Both the position numbers and the translations under genes were made by a program. A DNA stretch of 64,000 nucleotides, taken from Glycomyces tenuis DSM 44171. Lineage in GTDB: Bacteria > Actinomycetota > Actinomycetes > Mycobacteriales > Micromonosporaceae. The stretch covers positions 236,998-300,997 of the forward strand of contig NZ_ATYW01000005.1 of NCBI RefSeq assembly GCF_000427885.1. Direction: 5' to 3'. The notes below the pieces were generated by a model. The model was not told the DNA's origin and did not search any database. It worked only from the letters and a program-made list of their open reading frames with translations. Shown piece by piece: positions 1 through 8,040 of this stretch (its first letter is position 1; each line of letters opens with the position of its first letter).

Positions 1-110
1 TCGGAAGTGACCGTGACCATCGCCGCGACGACGGCGAGGGCGGCGCCGACGGCGCCCACCAGGAGGCCCGCCCGTCGGCGGGCGCGAACGGAGAGGGTGT
101 TCGTATGCAT
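1..110 (-). CDS. Secreted protein, N-terminal fragment
   Basis: Only the first 36 codons are in the window; the gene runs off the left edge. The start ATG (108-110) is preceded by a TGGAG ribosome-binding sequence. The N-terminus has a short polar and arginine-rich stretch (RARRR) followed by about 20 small hydrophobic residues rich in Ala, Val and Gly, which is a typical Sec signal peptide. An AT-rich dyad lies upstream (188-208), in the position of its promoter. The neighbouring GH43 gene suggests a secreted carbohydrate-active enzyme or binding protein, but that is inference; no mature-domain sequence is visible. Confidence 0.6.
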   Translation of the reverse strand, partial: MHTNTLSVRARRRAGLLVGAVGAALAVVAAMVTVTS

Positions 111-187
111 GATCGCTCCATTGGGAGAGTCGTTCGTCAAGGGAGCCTGGACGGTGCCGGGTGGGTGCCCAAGACACGATATCGAGA

Positions 188-208
188 TATGTAAATTGAT
201 TTTACATA
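188..208. promoter_or_regulatory. AT-rich operator-like dyad upstream of secreted-protein gene
   Basis: Perfect inverted repeat TATGTAAA-N5-TTTACATA, a conspicuous AT-rich island in otherwise GC-rich DNA. It lies 78 nt before the start codon of the leftward secreted-protein gene, a position suited to a repressor or activator site at the promoter. No regulator gene is in view, so the protein that binds is unknown. Confidence 0.5.
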
Positions 209-212
209 ATGC

Positions 213-238
213 GGCGGCCGGGAGGAAGACCGGCCGCC
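213..238 (-). terminator. Hairpin terminator after the GH43 gene
   Basis: Nine-base-pair GC stem GGCGGCCGG/CCGGCCGCC with an 8-nt loop, 18 nt beyond the GH43 stop codon. Read leftward it is followed by the AT-rich dyad, giving some U-rich tail. Confidence 0.55.
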
Positions 239-255
239 GGAACCGCACGGGGGAT

Positions 256-1284
256 TCAGGCGTCGCCGTCGAGCTCGGTGCACTGGCGCACGACCCGCAG
301 CCCCTCGTCGGACAGTTCCATCTCGTACAGCTTGCCGCGGGCGTTCGTGAAGGGGCGGTGCAGCACCATCATCAGCCGCCCTTCGAAGTCGGTGAAGAGC
401 ATCCCGTGCCCCGAGTCGCCGCGCACGAGCGGTTCGCCTTGCGCCCAAGGGCCTTCGAGCGCGCCGCTGGCGGCGACGGCGTAGGTCTGCACGTACTCGC
501 CGTCGATCCGGCCGCCCGAGGCGCGGTTCTTCTCGTAGGTCGACCACAGGCACACCAGCGCGCCCGAGGGGGTGCGGTACAGCTGCGGCCCGTCGGTGAC
601 GTAGGGCGCGAGCTGGTACGGCACCCCGGCGGGCAGCTCGCGGGTGATCCAGGCGGCGTCGGAGCCCTTGAACAGCATGACGGCCGCTCCGGCGACCGCG
701 TCGAGGCCCTCGGTGAGCGGGAACGCCTCGACGGTGCCGTCGACGCGCTGGAGCCATTCGTTCGCGTAGACCATCCACGGCCGGCCCTCGTCGTCGACGA
801 ACAGGGTCCCGTCGAGCGTCATCAGCTCGGCCGGGAGGATCGGCGCCTCGGGCTTGAGCATCCGGAACGGCCCGGTGAGCGAGTCGGCGACGGCCGTGAC
901 CGTCGAGCGGCGGTGGCCCGGAAGCGGGACCGGCAGGCCGTAGCGGTCGGGCGGGGGCACCTCGAGCACCGCGTCCTCGTCGTGGAGCGTGGTGAACAGG
1001 TACCAGGCGTCCTTCCAGCGGTGGACCTCCGGCGCCCACGCGCCGTGCCTCGCCCAGGGCTCGTCTTGATCGTCGACGAGGAACACCGGGACCGGTTCGG
1101 CCCAGTCGCGGAGGTTCTCGGAGCGGTAGACCATGGTGCCGACACCGGTGCCGAGGCCCTGGGCGGCGGTGTACAGGTGGTAGAGCCCGCTCTCGGCGTC
1201 GGCGACGACGTACGGGTCGTGGAGCGGCATCCGGGGCATCCGCAGCGGGAACGAGGTGGGGCGGGCCGACCCGGGAGCACTCAT
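256..1284 (-). CDS. Glycoside hydrolase family 43 protein
   Basis: A 342-residue predicted intracellular glycosidase: there is no signal peptide. The five-bladed beta-propeller family GH43 acts on arabinose-, xylose- or galactose-containing polysaccharides and oligosaccharides. Visible family marks are the N-terminal HDPYVV (catalytic-base Asp), a GAWAPEVHRWKDAWYLFTT blade, a TLDGTLFVDDEG blade, and GHGMLFTDFEGR near the C-terminus. The start ATG at 1282-1284 has no Shine-Dalgarno sequence; instead a promoter (TTGACA, 17 nt, TAGCGT) places transcription start at the ATG, so the mRNA should be leaderless. It ends 146 nt before the secreted-protein gene. Substrate cannot be told from the sequence. 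Confidence 0.85.
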   Translation of the reverse strand: MSAPGSARPTSFPLRMPRMPLHDPYVVADAESGLYHLYTAAQGLGTGVGTMVYRSENLRDWAEPVPVFLVDDQDEPWARHGAWAPEVHRWKDAWYLFTTLHDEDAVLEVPPPDRYGLPVPLPGHRRSTVTAVADSLTGPFRMLKPEAPILPAELMTLDGTLFVDDEGRPWMVYANEWLQRVDGTVEAFPLTEGLDAVAGAAVMLFKGSDAAWITRELPAGVPYQLAPYVTDGPQLYRTPSGALVCLWSTYEKNRASGGRIDGEYVQTYAVAASGALEGPWAQGEPLVRGDSGHGMLFTDFEGRLMMVLHRPFTNARGKLYEMELSDEGLRVVRQCTELDGDA

Positions 1285-1320
1285 GAGGCAAACGCTAACA
1301 ACGGTTTCGGGCGGTGTCAA
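1285..1320 (-). promoter_or_regulatory. Promoter of GH43 gene with LacI-like half site
   Basis: On the minus strand TTGACA (1315-1320), a 17-nt spacer and TAGCGT (1292-1297) form a near-consensus promoter; 7 nt then lead to the ATG, predicting a leaderless mRNA. The -10 region lies in TTGTTAGCGTTT, which contains TGTTAGCG, half of the TGTTAGCGCTAACA-type site bound by actinobacterial LacI-family regulators of sugar genes. The -35 overlaps the stop codon of the upstream metallophosphoesterase gene. Confidence 0.6.
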
Positions 1321-3002
1321 TCGTCCCTGCCGAGCCACTCCCCCGCCTGGGCGACGAGCCGCCGCACCGGGTTCTGCGACGGCAGCGAGGCCCGGCTCGG
1401 GCCCGCCTGCGGGACCTTGAAGCCCGGCTCGATCAGGCGCGGGCGCAGCGGCTCGACCGGTTTGATCCACGAGTCGGCTGGGGCCCCTTCGGGATCGGCG
1501 GCCCACTGGCGGCCGGATCGGTCGAGCCCGATCGGGTAGACCGTGGCCCCGTCGGGGCCGATCCTGATCCGCAGGAAGCACTTCTGGTCGATGATGGACA
1601 GACCGGCGAACAGCTCGTTGGCGTTGACGCCGAAGCGGTTGGCGACCACCAGGTACAGGCCCACCAGCCAGGTGGAGACGAGCCCGGCGACCGGGAAGTA
1701 GGCCGCGAACGCCCAGAAGTCCGGCCACGGCATCGCCTTGACCGCCTGCGCCCCGGCCCAGGCCAGGCCCAGCTGCGCCGCCCCGTGCGAGAGCCCGAGC
1801 AGGTAGTGCCGCACGCCCCTGGCGCCCTGGCCGGGGTGCGCGAAGCCGACCCCGGCGGCCAGGAGCACCGCCGCCACGGCCACGAACGGCCCAGTGCCTT
1901 CCAATATGGACACGGTCCCGATGAGCATGATGACGCTCATCAAGAGCGTGAAGCCCTTGTTCAGCAGCGGCAGGCGCCCGAAGATCCCGAAGGCGTAACC
2001 GAGGGACCGCGGCTGGCTCGGGTAGGTGTGCGCGAGCTGGTATTCGCGCTGGGCCGCATCGGGTTCGCTGATGGACTTGCGCGGCGCGGTCAGCCGCGCG
2101 GGCAGGTTGTGCGTCGGCGACAGGTAGGCCCCGCCGCCGCCCGCGGTCACCAGGTGCCGCTTGCCGTCGATCTCGGCGTAGTGCGCGTAGTGGTGCCGGT
2201 CGCCGGTGAGGATGAGCGGCACGTCGGCCTTGCGGTCGGCGATGACGTCGCGGATGAAGTGGTCGATGCGGTCGTAGGAGCGCGGGTCGTCCTCGGTCCA
2301 CACCCACGAGGGCTGCGGCACGCACAGGATCACCTGGTCGCCGGGGCCGAGGTCTTCGGCGGCGCGCTTGAAGTACTCCAGCTGCGGCCGGTCGAGGTGC
2401 GCGTCGAACTGGGCGTCGACGGCGAACAGCCACCAGTTGTGCGGCAGGCTCAACGCGAAGTACGAGCGGGCCTGCGCGGTCCGGTAGCCGCCGAAGGTGC
2501 GGCCCTCGACGAACTGGCGGCTGAAGGCGGTGAGCCCGTCGAACCAGTCGTGGTTGCCCGGGATCGCGTACAGCGACACCGGGGTCGCGGGGTTCGCGGC
2601 CTCGTAGGGGCCCTTCATGCGGTGCTCGTACTCGCGCCAGTTCGCCGCCGGGTAGACCTCGTCGCCGCCCATGACGAGGACCGAGCCGCGCGGCAGGCGC
2701 TCGCCGCCGACCTCGAGTTCCCTCTGCGCGGTCAGGTAGGCGATCGAGTAGGTGGAGTCGAAGCCGTCGCCGATGTCGGCGACGTAGTCGAGCCACAGCT
2801 CCTCGCCGGCGTCGTGCGCGAACACGCCCTGCTCGCGGGAGCCGAACAGCTCGCGCTTGTCGAGGTAGCCGCCGAGGAGCCGGGCGAGGCCGAAGCGGGC
2901 GGAGGTCTCGGCGAGCGTGCGCGGGGACATCCACCGGACCGGGCGCTGCGGGAAGAAGCGGAGTTCTTCGGGGCTCAGATCTCGTGGGCGGGGACGTTCC
3001 AT
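1317..3002 (-). CDS. Membrane-associated metallophosphoesterase
   Basis: A 561-residue calcineurin-type phosphoesterase. Metal-ligand motifs are in order: DIGDGFDS, GGDEVYP, PGNHDWF and LTGDRHHYAHY. After the catalytic domain (roughly residues 60-340) there are several hydrophobic segments around residues 345-500 (for example GFTLLMSVIMLIGTVSI and FVAVAAVLLAAGVGF), so the enzyme is anchored in the membrane. Start ATG at 3000-3002 (MERPRPRD) was preferred over an upstream TTG; a CATTAT hexamer 6 nt before it would fit a leaderless mRNA. The substrate (nucleotide, phospholipid or phosphoprotein) cannot be told. It ends 33 nt before the GH43 gene but that gene has its own promoter. Confidence 0.8.
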   Translation of the reverse strand: MERPRPRDLSPEELRFFPQRPVRWMSPRTLAETSARFGLARLLGGYLDKRELFGSREQGVFAHDAGEELWLDYVADIGDGFDSTYSIAYLTAQRELEVGGERLPRGSVLVMGGDEVYPAANWREYEHRMKGPYEAANPATPVSLYAIPGNHDWFDGLTAFSRQFVEGRTFGGYRTAQARSYFALSLPHNWWLFAVDAQFDAHLDRPQLEYFKRAAEDLGPGDQVILCVPQPSWVWTEDDPRSYDRIDHFIRDVIADRKADVPLILTGDRHHYAHYAEIDGKRHLVTAGGGGAYLSPTHNLPARLTAPRKSISEPDAAQREYQLAHTYPSQPRSLGYAFGIFGRLPLLNKGFTLLMSVIMLIGTVSILEGTGPFVAVAAVLLAAGVGFAHPGQGARGVRHYLLGLSHGAAQLGLAWAGAQAVKAMPWPDFWAFAAYFPVAGLVSTWLVGLYLVVANRFGVNANELFAGLSIIDQKCFLRIRIGPDGATVYPIGLDRSGRQWAADPEGAPADSWIKPVEPLRPRLIEPGFKVPQAGPSRASLPSQNPVRRLVAQAGEWLGRDD

Positions 3003-3115
3003 GTGCACATAATGGCATGTTTTATGCCCCAAGGGAACCCATGATGCCCACTTGTCCGTCCCGATGGGCGGAAAACGGTTCGGGCGCCACGGTGCCCCAC
3101 AGTACCCTCTCGGGC

Positions 3116-3586
3116 ATGGGTATCGCGAGGTTCGCCACCGCCGACGACGTCGAGGAGATCGTCCGGCTCCGCCAGGTCATGCTCGAGGAGTGGTTCGACT
3201 GCCCCGACGACGGCTGGAAGGAGGGCACGGCCGTGATCCTGAAGCGGCGCCTCGGCGAAGCCGAGCCGACGATGGCCGTCACGGTCGTCGACGCGCCGGG
3301 TACTCCAGGCGCCCTGGCCTCCTGCGCCGCCGGGGTGATCTCCGAGCGGCTCCCGTCGCCGCACAACCCCACCGGCCTGGCCGGCTGGGTCTTCAACGTC
3401 TCGACCGACCCCGCATGGCGCCGCCGCGGCTTCAGCAGGGCGTGCATGGAGGCGCTGCTCGAGTGGTTCGACGATCGCGGTATCCGCTCGGTGGACCTGC
3501 ACGCCTCCAGTCAGGGCGAGGGCCTGTACCGGCAGCTCGGCTTCCAGCCTCCCGCGGAACCGGCGATGCGCCGCAAGTCGCCGTAG
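3116..3586 (+). CDS. GNAT family N-acetyltransferase
   Basis: A 156-residue single-domain acetyltransferase that would transfer an acetyl group from acetyl-CoA to an unknown amine. The acetyl-CoA pyrophosphate loop is seen as AWRRRGFSRACMEALLEW (R/Q-x-x-G-x-G/A class, with GF-S instead of the usual G-x-A) preceded by the beta-strand WVFNVSTDP, and the C-terminal LYRQLGFQP motif is typical of the fold. The start at 3116 has no ribosome-binding sequence; TACCCT at 3103-3108 lies 7 nt before it, fitting a leaderless transcript. It is divergent from the metallophosphoesterase gene. Confidence 0.8.
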   Translation: MGIARFATADDVEEIVRLRQVMLEEWFDCPDDGWKEGTAVILKRRLGEAEPTMAVTVVDAPGTPGALASCAAGVISERLPSPHNPTGLAGWVFNVSTDPAWRRRGFSRACMEALLEWFDDRGIRSVDLHASSQGEGLYRQLGFQPPAEPAMRRKSP

Positions 3587-3716
3587 CGCCCCGGCGGTGC
3601 GGCGTGCCATGACAGGAGCGCCGCGATCCGCTACCGTGAAAGGCAGCCGTCTCGCGGGCCGAGGCCGGATGCCAAGGCCGCCAGCGGTTCCCTCGATCAG
3701 AACGGAGCCTTGCACC

Positions 3717-3971
3717 ATGGCCAACATCGATGAGCTGTCGAGCGCTATCGGCGCGAACAAAGAGGCGATCGAGCAGGCGAACACGAGCGTCGCCGCGTCC
3801 ATGAGCAGCGCCGACGAACTGTCCGGCCAGTTCCAGTCCCTCGGCAGCGAGGACAAGGTCGGCGAGATCGAGCAGATCAAGCAGGGACTCGAGCAGCTCC
3901 AGCAGGCCCTGGCCGGGCTCGTCTCGAACGTCGAGTCCATCCACGCGCAGGCCGAGGCGCTCCGCGGATAG
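3717..3971 (+). CDS. Small helical coiled-coil protein
   Basis: An 84-residue protein with no Cys, Trp or Pro and strong heptad-like spacing (IDELSSAIGANKEAIEQAN, then IEQIKQGLEQLQQALAGLV), so two long helices forming a hairpin are likely. Size and shape recall WXG100/ESX-type or related actinobacterial helical proteins that sit beside toxin or STAND-type genes, but the WXG turn is absent. The ATG at 3717 has a CGGAGCC sequence 8 nt upstream. It lies just before the repeat-controlled gene at 4109. Function unknown. Confidence 0.6.
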   Translation: MANIDELSSAIGANKEAIEQANTSVAASMSSADELSGQFQSLGSEDKVGEIEQIKQGLEQLQQALAGLVSNVESIHAQAEALRG

Positions 3972-4061
3972 CCCCTGCCGGGCCCGGGGCAGCGCCCGGG
4001 GCCCGGAACACCGGGGATCCAGACGCCGCGGCAACGCTGAGTCGCCCGTTAAAATCGAGAC

Positions 4062-4112
4062 GTGACACGCCGTCGCGTTCCAACGATCCAGGGCCGTTTT
4101 CCAGTAGAATGA
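4062..4112 (+). CDS. Possible 16-residue leader peptide, coupled to next gene
   Basis: A GTG-initiated frame encodes MTRRRVPTIQGRFPVE and stops at TGA, which overlaps the ATG of the following gene as ATGA. A TAAAAT hexamer (4050-4055) sits 6 nt before the GTG, as expected for a leaderless start. There is no Shine-Dalgarno sequence for the downstream ATG at 4109, so translation coupling from this leader would explain how that gene is translated. Too short to judge by coding statistics. Confidence 0.35.
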   Translation: MTRRRVPTIQGRFPVE

Positions 4113-5776
4113 GCACCAGCACCCCAGCACCCCAGCACCCCAGCACCCCAGCACCCCAGCACCCCAGCACCCTCGGCCCGAGCGAACGGCTCCTCATCCT
4201 CGCGGGCCGCACCTCCCAGGCCCTCGCCCGCCTGTACTTCGACGTCGCGCCGCTCATCGCCCACGACCCCCGCATCGCCGTCGCTTACGCGCTCATCCCC
4301 GGCTCCCGTTTCGAGCCGGGGGCGCCCGTCTTCGCCCGCCGCGTCGGCATCGACCTCCACCCCTGGGACACCGCGAAAGTCCTGCGTCCGAACCTCATCG
4401 TCACCTCCAGCCCCGACCCGTGCCTCTACGAGGCGGGCGCCCCGGTCCTCAGCCTCCCGCACGGCGCCGGTCACAACCGCCTCCGCGCCGAGCTGAGCGG
4501 AGTGTCGGGCCTCTCCCCCGAGCAGATCCTCGGCCCGCAGGGCCAAGTCCCGTCCTTCCTGGCCCTGCCCGGCCCGGCCGCCGCCAAGCGCCTCGCGATC
4601 GACTGCCCGACAGCCACGGGCAACGCCGAAGTCATCGGCGACCTGTGCCTCGACCGCCTTCGCCGCAGCGCCCACCTTCGCGAGGACTACCGCCGCGCCT
4701 TCGGCGTCGGGCCGGACCGGCGCCTCGTCGTCATCTCATCCTCATGGGACCGGTCGGCGCTGACGCGCAAGTCCACGACGCTCCCCGAGCAGCTCCTGGG
4801 CGAGCTGCCCATGGACGAGTTCAAGCTCGCGTTCGTCCCCCACCCCAACGACGAGGTGGGCGAGGCCCCGCACCCGGTCGAGTCCCTGCGCCCCTACGTC
4901 GACAACGGTCTGATCATGATTCCGCCCGAAGAAGGATGGAGGGCGCTCGTCCTCGCCGCCGACTGCCTCATCGGCGACCACGGCTCGGTGACGTTCACGG
5001 CCGCCGCGATGGGCGTGCCGGTCCTGCTGGCGTCCTTCGGGTTCGCGGGCATGCCGCCGGACGTGCCGCTGGCGCGGTTCGGCCGGATCGCTCCGCGGTT
5101 CGAGCCGAACGCACCCGCCGCCCCGCAGATCCGCGCGGCGATCGAGGCCGGACCGGTCGGTTTCGACTTCGCCGACGCGCTCGCCGAACCCGAACCGGGC
5201 GCGCCGTTCCTGCTCGCCGAGGCCGTATACCGCCTCATCGGACTGGACGCCCTCGAGCTCGTCGAACCCGAGCCGCTGCCGCTCCCGGCACCGGTCCCGG
5301 AGCACCGCGACACCCGCGCATGGCGCTGCCGGACGCGGCCGACCACCGCGGGCGCGGCATGGGAGCGGCGCCCGGCCTCGGTTCCCGAACCCGGCGAAGG
5401 CCACCTGGCGGCGGACGTCACCTGCCGCGACGGACGGCTCCGCTCGGCCGCGAACGTGCTGGTGCGGCACCGCGGGACGGTCGATCCGGCGATGGCGCGG
5501 CAGACGCTGCGAGCCATGCTCGAAGCGCATCCGGTGTGCACCGTGGCGAGTGCGCGCGTCGGCGCCGGCGAGGTCATGATCGCCGTGCGCGACGGCACGG
5601 TCCTGCGCGTCGGCGCCCGGCCCGCGCAACTCGACCTGATCCCTTCGGCGGTCTACGAGCGCCTAGCCGAGCAGGGCTCGGACGCTCCCGGCCTGTCCGC
5701 TGCCGAGACGCTCGTATATCTCCAGCGCCGCTTCGAGCCTGGTCCGGCCTTCATCACCGCCGAGGATGCCGCCTAG
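4109..5776 (+). CDS. GT-B fold, CDP-glycerol-transferase-like protein with repeat at start
   Basis: A 555-residue protein. From about residue 33 it shows a two-Rossmann-domain glycosyl/glycerophosphotransferase-like fold: RLLILAGRTSQALARL at the start, LSLPHGAGHNR in the middle, LVVISSSWDRSAL, and a nucleotide-site-like GDHGSVTFTAAAMGVPVLL near residue 295. It resembles streptomycete proteins of unknown function with the same PHG and GDHGS motifs. The C-terminal 150 residues carry an extra alpha/beta domain. Residues 2-29 come from an 8-bp tandem repeat (STPAPQHP repeated). No ATG, GTG or TTG lies between the repeat and the conserved fold, so translation must start before it. The 3' end overlaps the convergent STAND gene by 114 bp. 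Confidence 0.65.
   Translation: MSTSTPAPQHPSTPAPQHPSTLGPSERLLILAGRTSQALARLYFDVAPLIAHDPRIAVAYALIPGSRFEPGAPVFARRVGIDLHPWDTAKVLRPNLIVTSSPDPCLYEAGAPVLSLPHGAGHNRLRAELSGVSGLSPEQILGPQGQVPSFLALPGPAAAKRLAIDCPTATGNAEVIGDLCLDRLRRSAHLREDYRRAFGVGPDRRLVVISSSWDRSALTRKSTTLPEQLLGELPMDEFKLAFVPHPNDEVGEAPHPVESLRPYVDNGLIMIPPEEGWRALVLAADCLIGDHGSVTFTAAAMGVPVLLASFGFAGMPPDVPLARFGRIAPRFEPNAPAAPQIRAAIEAGPVGFDFADALAEPEPGAPFLLAEAVYRLIGLDALELVEPEPLPLPAPVPEHRDTRAWRCRTRPTTAGAAWERRPASVPEPGEGHLAADVTCRDGRLRSAANVLVRHRGTVDPAMARQTLRAMLEAHPVCTVASARVGAGEVMIAVRDGTVLRVGARPAQLDLIPSAVYERLAEQGSDAPGLSAAETLVYLQRRFEPGPAFITAEDAA
4112..4172 (+). repeat. 8-bp tandem repeat (AGCACCCC) directly after a start codon
   Basis: Six perfect AGCACCCC units (4118-4165), flanked by a truncated unit AGCACC (4112-4117) and a 7-nt partial unit (4166-4172). 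The unit length is not a multiple of three, so loss or gain of one unit shifts the reading frame of the gene at 4109. This is the layout of a slipped-strand contingency locus. Confidence 0.9.
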
Positions 5777-7660
5777 CCGCTCCAGCGCTTCGCCGGCGGA
5801 ACGCTCCAGGCCGAGATCCCGCAGATAGCCGATGGCCGTGTCGGCGTCGGCGACGGCTCCCGGCTCACCGGCGGCGGCTCCGAGCGCCGCGAGTTCGAAT
5901 CGCACGATCACGATGTTGCGCGCATCCTGGATCTGCATGAAGATCGCCAGCGCCTTGGCAAAGCGCAGGCGCGCCCGATCCGGCTCGCCGAGGTCGCGGT
6001 AGACCAGGCCCAGGAGCTTCAGTTGGAGCGCCTGCGCGCGGCGGCGGCCGCCCTGCTCGGCGATCTCCAGGGCCGCGGTGTACATGGCCTCGGCCTCGAG
6101 GAAGCGGCCGCGCCGGTAGGACAGCCATCCGAGCTGTTCGGTCGCGGATCCGAGCAGCGCCCGGTCGCCCTCGGCGTTCGCCAGGCTCACCGCCTCGGAC
6201 AGGACCCGTTCGGACTCGTCGTCTTCGTGCAGGTCGATCAGCGTCCGGCCGAGGCATATCAGCATCCGGGCCTTGGCGGCCGGTTCGTCCGCGGACTCGG
6301 CTGCCACCCGGTAGCAGCGTTCGGCGGCTTCCGGATAGGAAAGGTTCGTGAAGAAGGCCCACATCGCCTCCGCGAGCGCCCACGACTCCTCCCGGCGGCC
6401 GAGCAGCGCCGCGGTGCGGACGAAGCCGATGAGCGTCCGGTGGTTGTCGTGGAGCCACGCCAGCGCCGCGCCGGAGGACTCGAAAGCGGGGCAGTCGATC
6501 TCGGCGGGCACCGTCCCGAGGCGGAGCCGCTGCTCGCCCATGACCTTCCGGTCGGCGAGCTGCGCCCGCTTCACATGCCAGCGCAGCGACACCTGGAGGG
6601 CCGCGGTGAGGTCCACCGGCAGCACCCGATCGGAACGGCCCGCGTCGCCTTCGAGGCGGTAGCGGTCGGGCCGGACGCGGGTCACCAGTTGCGCGTCGAC
6701 CAGTTCCTGGAAGGCCGTGTCGTCCGCGGCGCTGAGCGCGGCCAGGATGTCGCCGTCGAACTCCTCGCCGGGCAGCGCCGCCAGGAAGCGGTACAGCCAC
6801 GCGGCCGGTTCGCTCAGCGCGCGGTAGGTGGCGTCGATGAAGTCTTCTGTGGAATACGCGGCGACCGACTCGCGTCCGAGCTCCGAACCGGCTCGGGACC
6901 GGTGGCGGGCGCTGAGCAGGCCCGCGAGATGGCGAACCCGCTCCGGCCGCCACTCGCGGCCGGCGACATGCTCCTCGGCCTCCGCCGCGGTCAGCCACGG
7001 GCAGGTGTTCACCAGCAGCTTCGCGGCGTGCTCGGCCTCCAGGTCGCGCACGTGGTGGACGACCGCGTCGAGGTCGCGGGGCCACCGTTGCCCGAGGACC
7101 ATGAATCCGGCGGCGCGCGAAGCGGGTTCGAACAGGAGGCCCGCTTCCCGGGAGGGCGCCTCGTCGACGATGACCAGCAGCGCCTTGTCGCGGGTCGCGG
7201 AGCGGTACTGCGCTGTGAGGCCGGTGAGGGTGTCGCTCAGCTGGTCCTTGGGTTCCCCGAGGCGGCCGAGCGCCGAGCGCATGGCGGTCAGCGGGTCGTC
7301 GCGGCCGAGGTCGACGTAGAGCTGGCCGTCGGCGAAGCGCTCTTCGAGCAGGACGGCGAGCATCGCCGCGAGGGAGGACTTGCCCGCGCCCGCCGGACCG
7401 GTGACCACGATCGGAGTGCGGCGGCCGGAGCCGAGGTGGTCCCGCAGTTCGGCCAGGGCCTGTTCGCGGTCGACCCAGTGGGGCGGCGGGAGCGGGGCCT
7501 CGCGCGGCTTGGCGGGCCGCAGGGCGCCCATCTCGATGCGGTGCGCCTGGACGAAGTTGTGGATCTCGGTGTCGTCGAAGTAGTTCGAGTACTCGACGGG
7601 CCCGGTCGGCTCGATGGACTCGCCGCGGGTCGCATCGCGCTCATTGGACTCGTCGGGCAT
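5663..7660 (-). CDS. STAND/NB-ARC-type ATPase with TPR repeats
   Basis: A 665-residue signal-transduction ATPase. Walker A is GPAGAGKSS at residues 88-96, Walker B LLVIVDE at 161-167; a winged-helix-like region follows (about 280-370) and the C-terminal half (about 400-665) is tetratricopeptide helices (AEAMYTAALEIAEQGG, ARLRFAKALAIFMQ). The N-terminal stretch EIHNFVQAHRIEMG resembles the short G-x-V-x-Q-A-G-x-I tag seen at the front of many actinobacterial NB-ARC proteins. Such proteins sense a ligand, oligomerise and act as regulators or immune switches, but no effector domain is visible here. Start at 7660 has CTTGGAG 8 nt upstream. Converges with and overlaps the GT-B gene. Confidence 0.8.
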   Translation of the reverse strand: MPDESNERDATRGESIEPTGPVEYSNYFDDTEIHNFVQAHRIEMGALRPAKPREAPLPPPHWVDREQALAELRDHLGSGRRTPIVVTGPAGAGKSSLAAMLAVLLEERFADGQLYVDLGRDDPLTAMRSALGRLGEPKDQLSDTLTGLTAQYRSATRDKALLVIVDEAPSREAGLLFEPASRAAGFMVLGQRWPRDLDAVVHHVRDLEAEHAAKLLVNTCPWLTAAEAEEHVAGREWRPERVRHLAGLLSARHRSRAGSELGRESVAAYSTEDFIDATYRALSEPAAWLYRFLAALPGEEFDGDILAALSAADDTAFQELVDAQLVTRVRPDRYRLEGDAGRSDRVLPVDLTAALQVSLRWHVKRAQLADRKVMGEQRLRLGTVPAEIDCPAFESSGAALAWLHDNHRTLIGFVRTAALLGRREESWALAEAMWAFFTNLSYPEAAERCYRVAAESADEPAAKARMLICLGRTLIDLHEDDESERVLSEAVSLANAEGDRALLGSATEQLGWLSYRRGRFLEAEAMYTAALEIAEQGGRRRAQALQLKLLGLVYRDLGEPDRARLRFAKALAIFMQIQDARNIVIVRFELAALGAAAGEPGAVADADTAIGYLRDLGLERSAGEALERLGGILGGDEGRTRLEAALEIYERLGSGQAGSVRALLG

Positions 7661-8040
7661 CGCAACTCCAAGGGATGTGGTCGTCACGCCAATGTTCGCA
7701 CAAATCGCTCCGCCCGTTCTCCCCATGGCCGCCGCGCGCCCCTGAGGTGGGCGCCCCGCCTCATGGGTTCGCGGTGCCGACAGCGGGGCCGGTTTCCCGA
7801 CATCCCCGAGGAGATCCGACTGAGCGCCCTTCGCGGACGCGGGCGGCGGCGCGACACGGCCGATCGCAAGTGCTTTGTCGGTGGGGCGGTTCCGGTTCGG
7901 GGCGGGCCGGGTCTTCACCGCCGACTCGGATCCGAAGCCGATCCGCCGCGGACCGAACCCGTCGAGCGGATCCGGCAGCACGCGTCCTTTGGTGTTCGAG
8001 CCAGTCAGTGACCGGGTCGCCAGGTGGTGCGGCTGTCGAG
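7661..8040. other. 380-nt region without a recognisable gene
   Basis: Between the STAND ATPase start and the HxlR stop. Reading frames present are arginine- and proline-rich shadow-like translations with no recognisable motif. The end next to 7660 must hold the STAND promoter; the sequence AACATT near 7692 is a weak -10 candidate. Nothing else was seen. Confidence 0.4.

Noticed and set aside
7..1539. Long open frame opposite the GH43 gene
   Set aside because: Arg/Gly/Val-rich translation with no motif, antisense to a clear GH43 domain; a typical high-GC shadow frame.
4112..4172. Short repeats resembling a CRISPR array
   Set aside because: Units are 8 bp, directly adjacent and without spacers; no cas genes are present.
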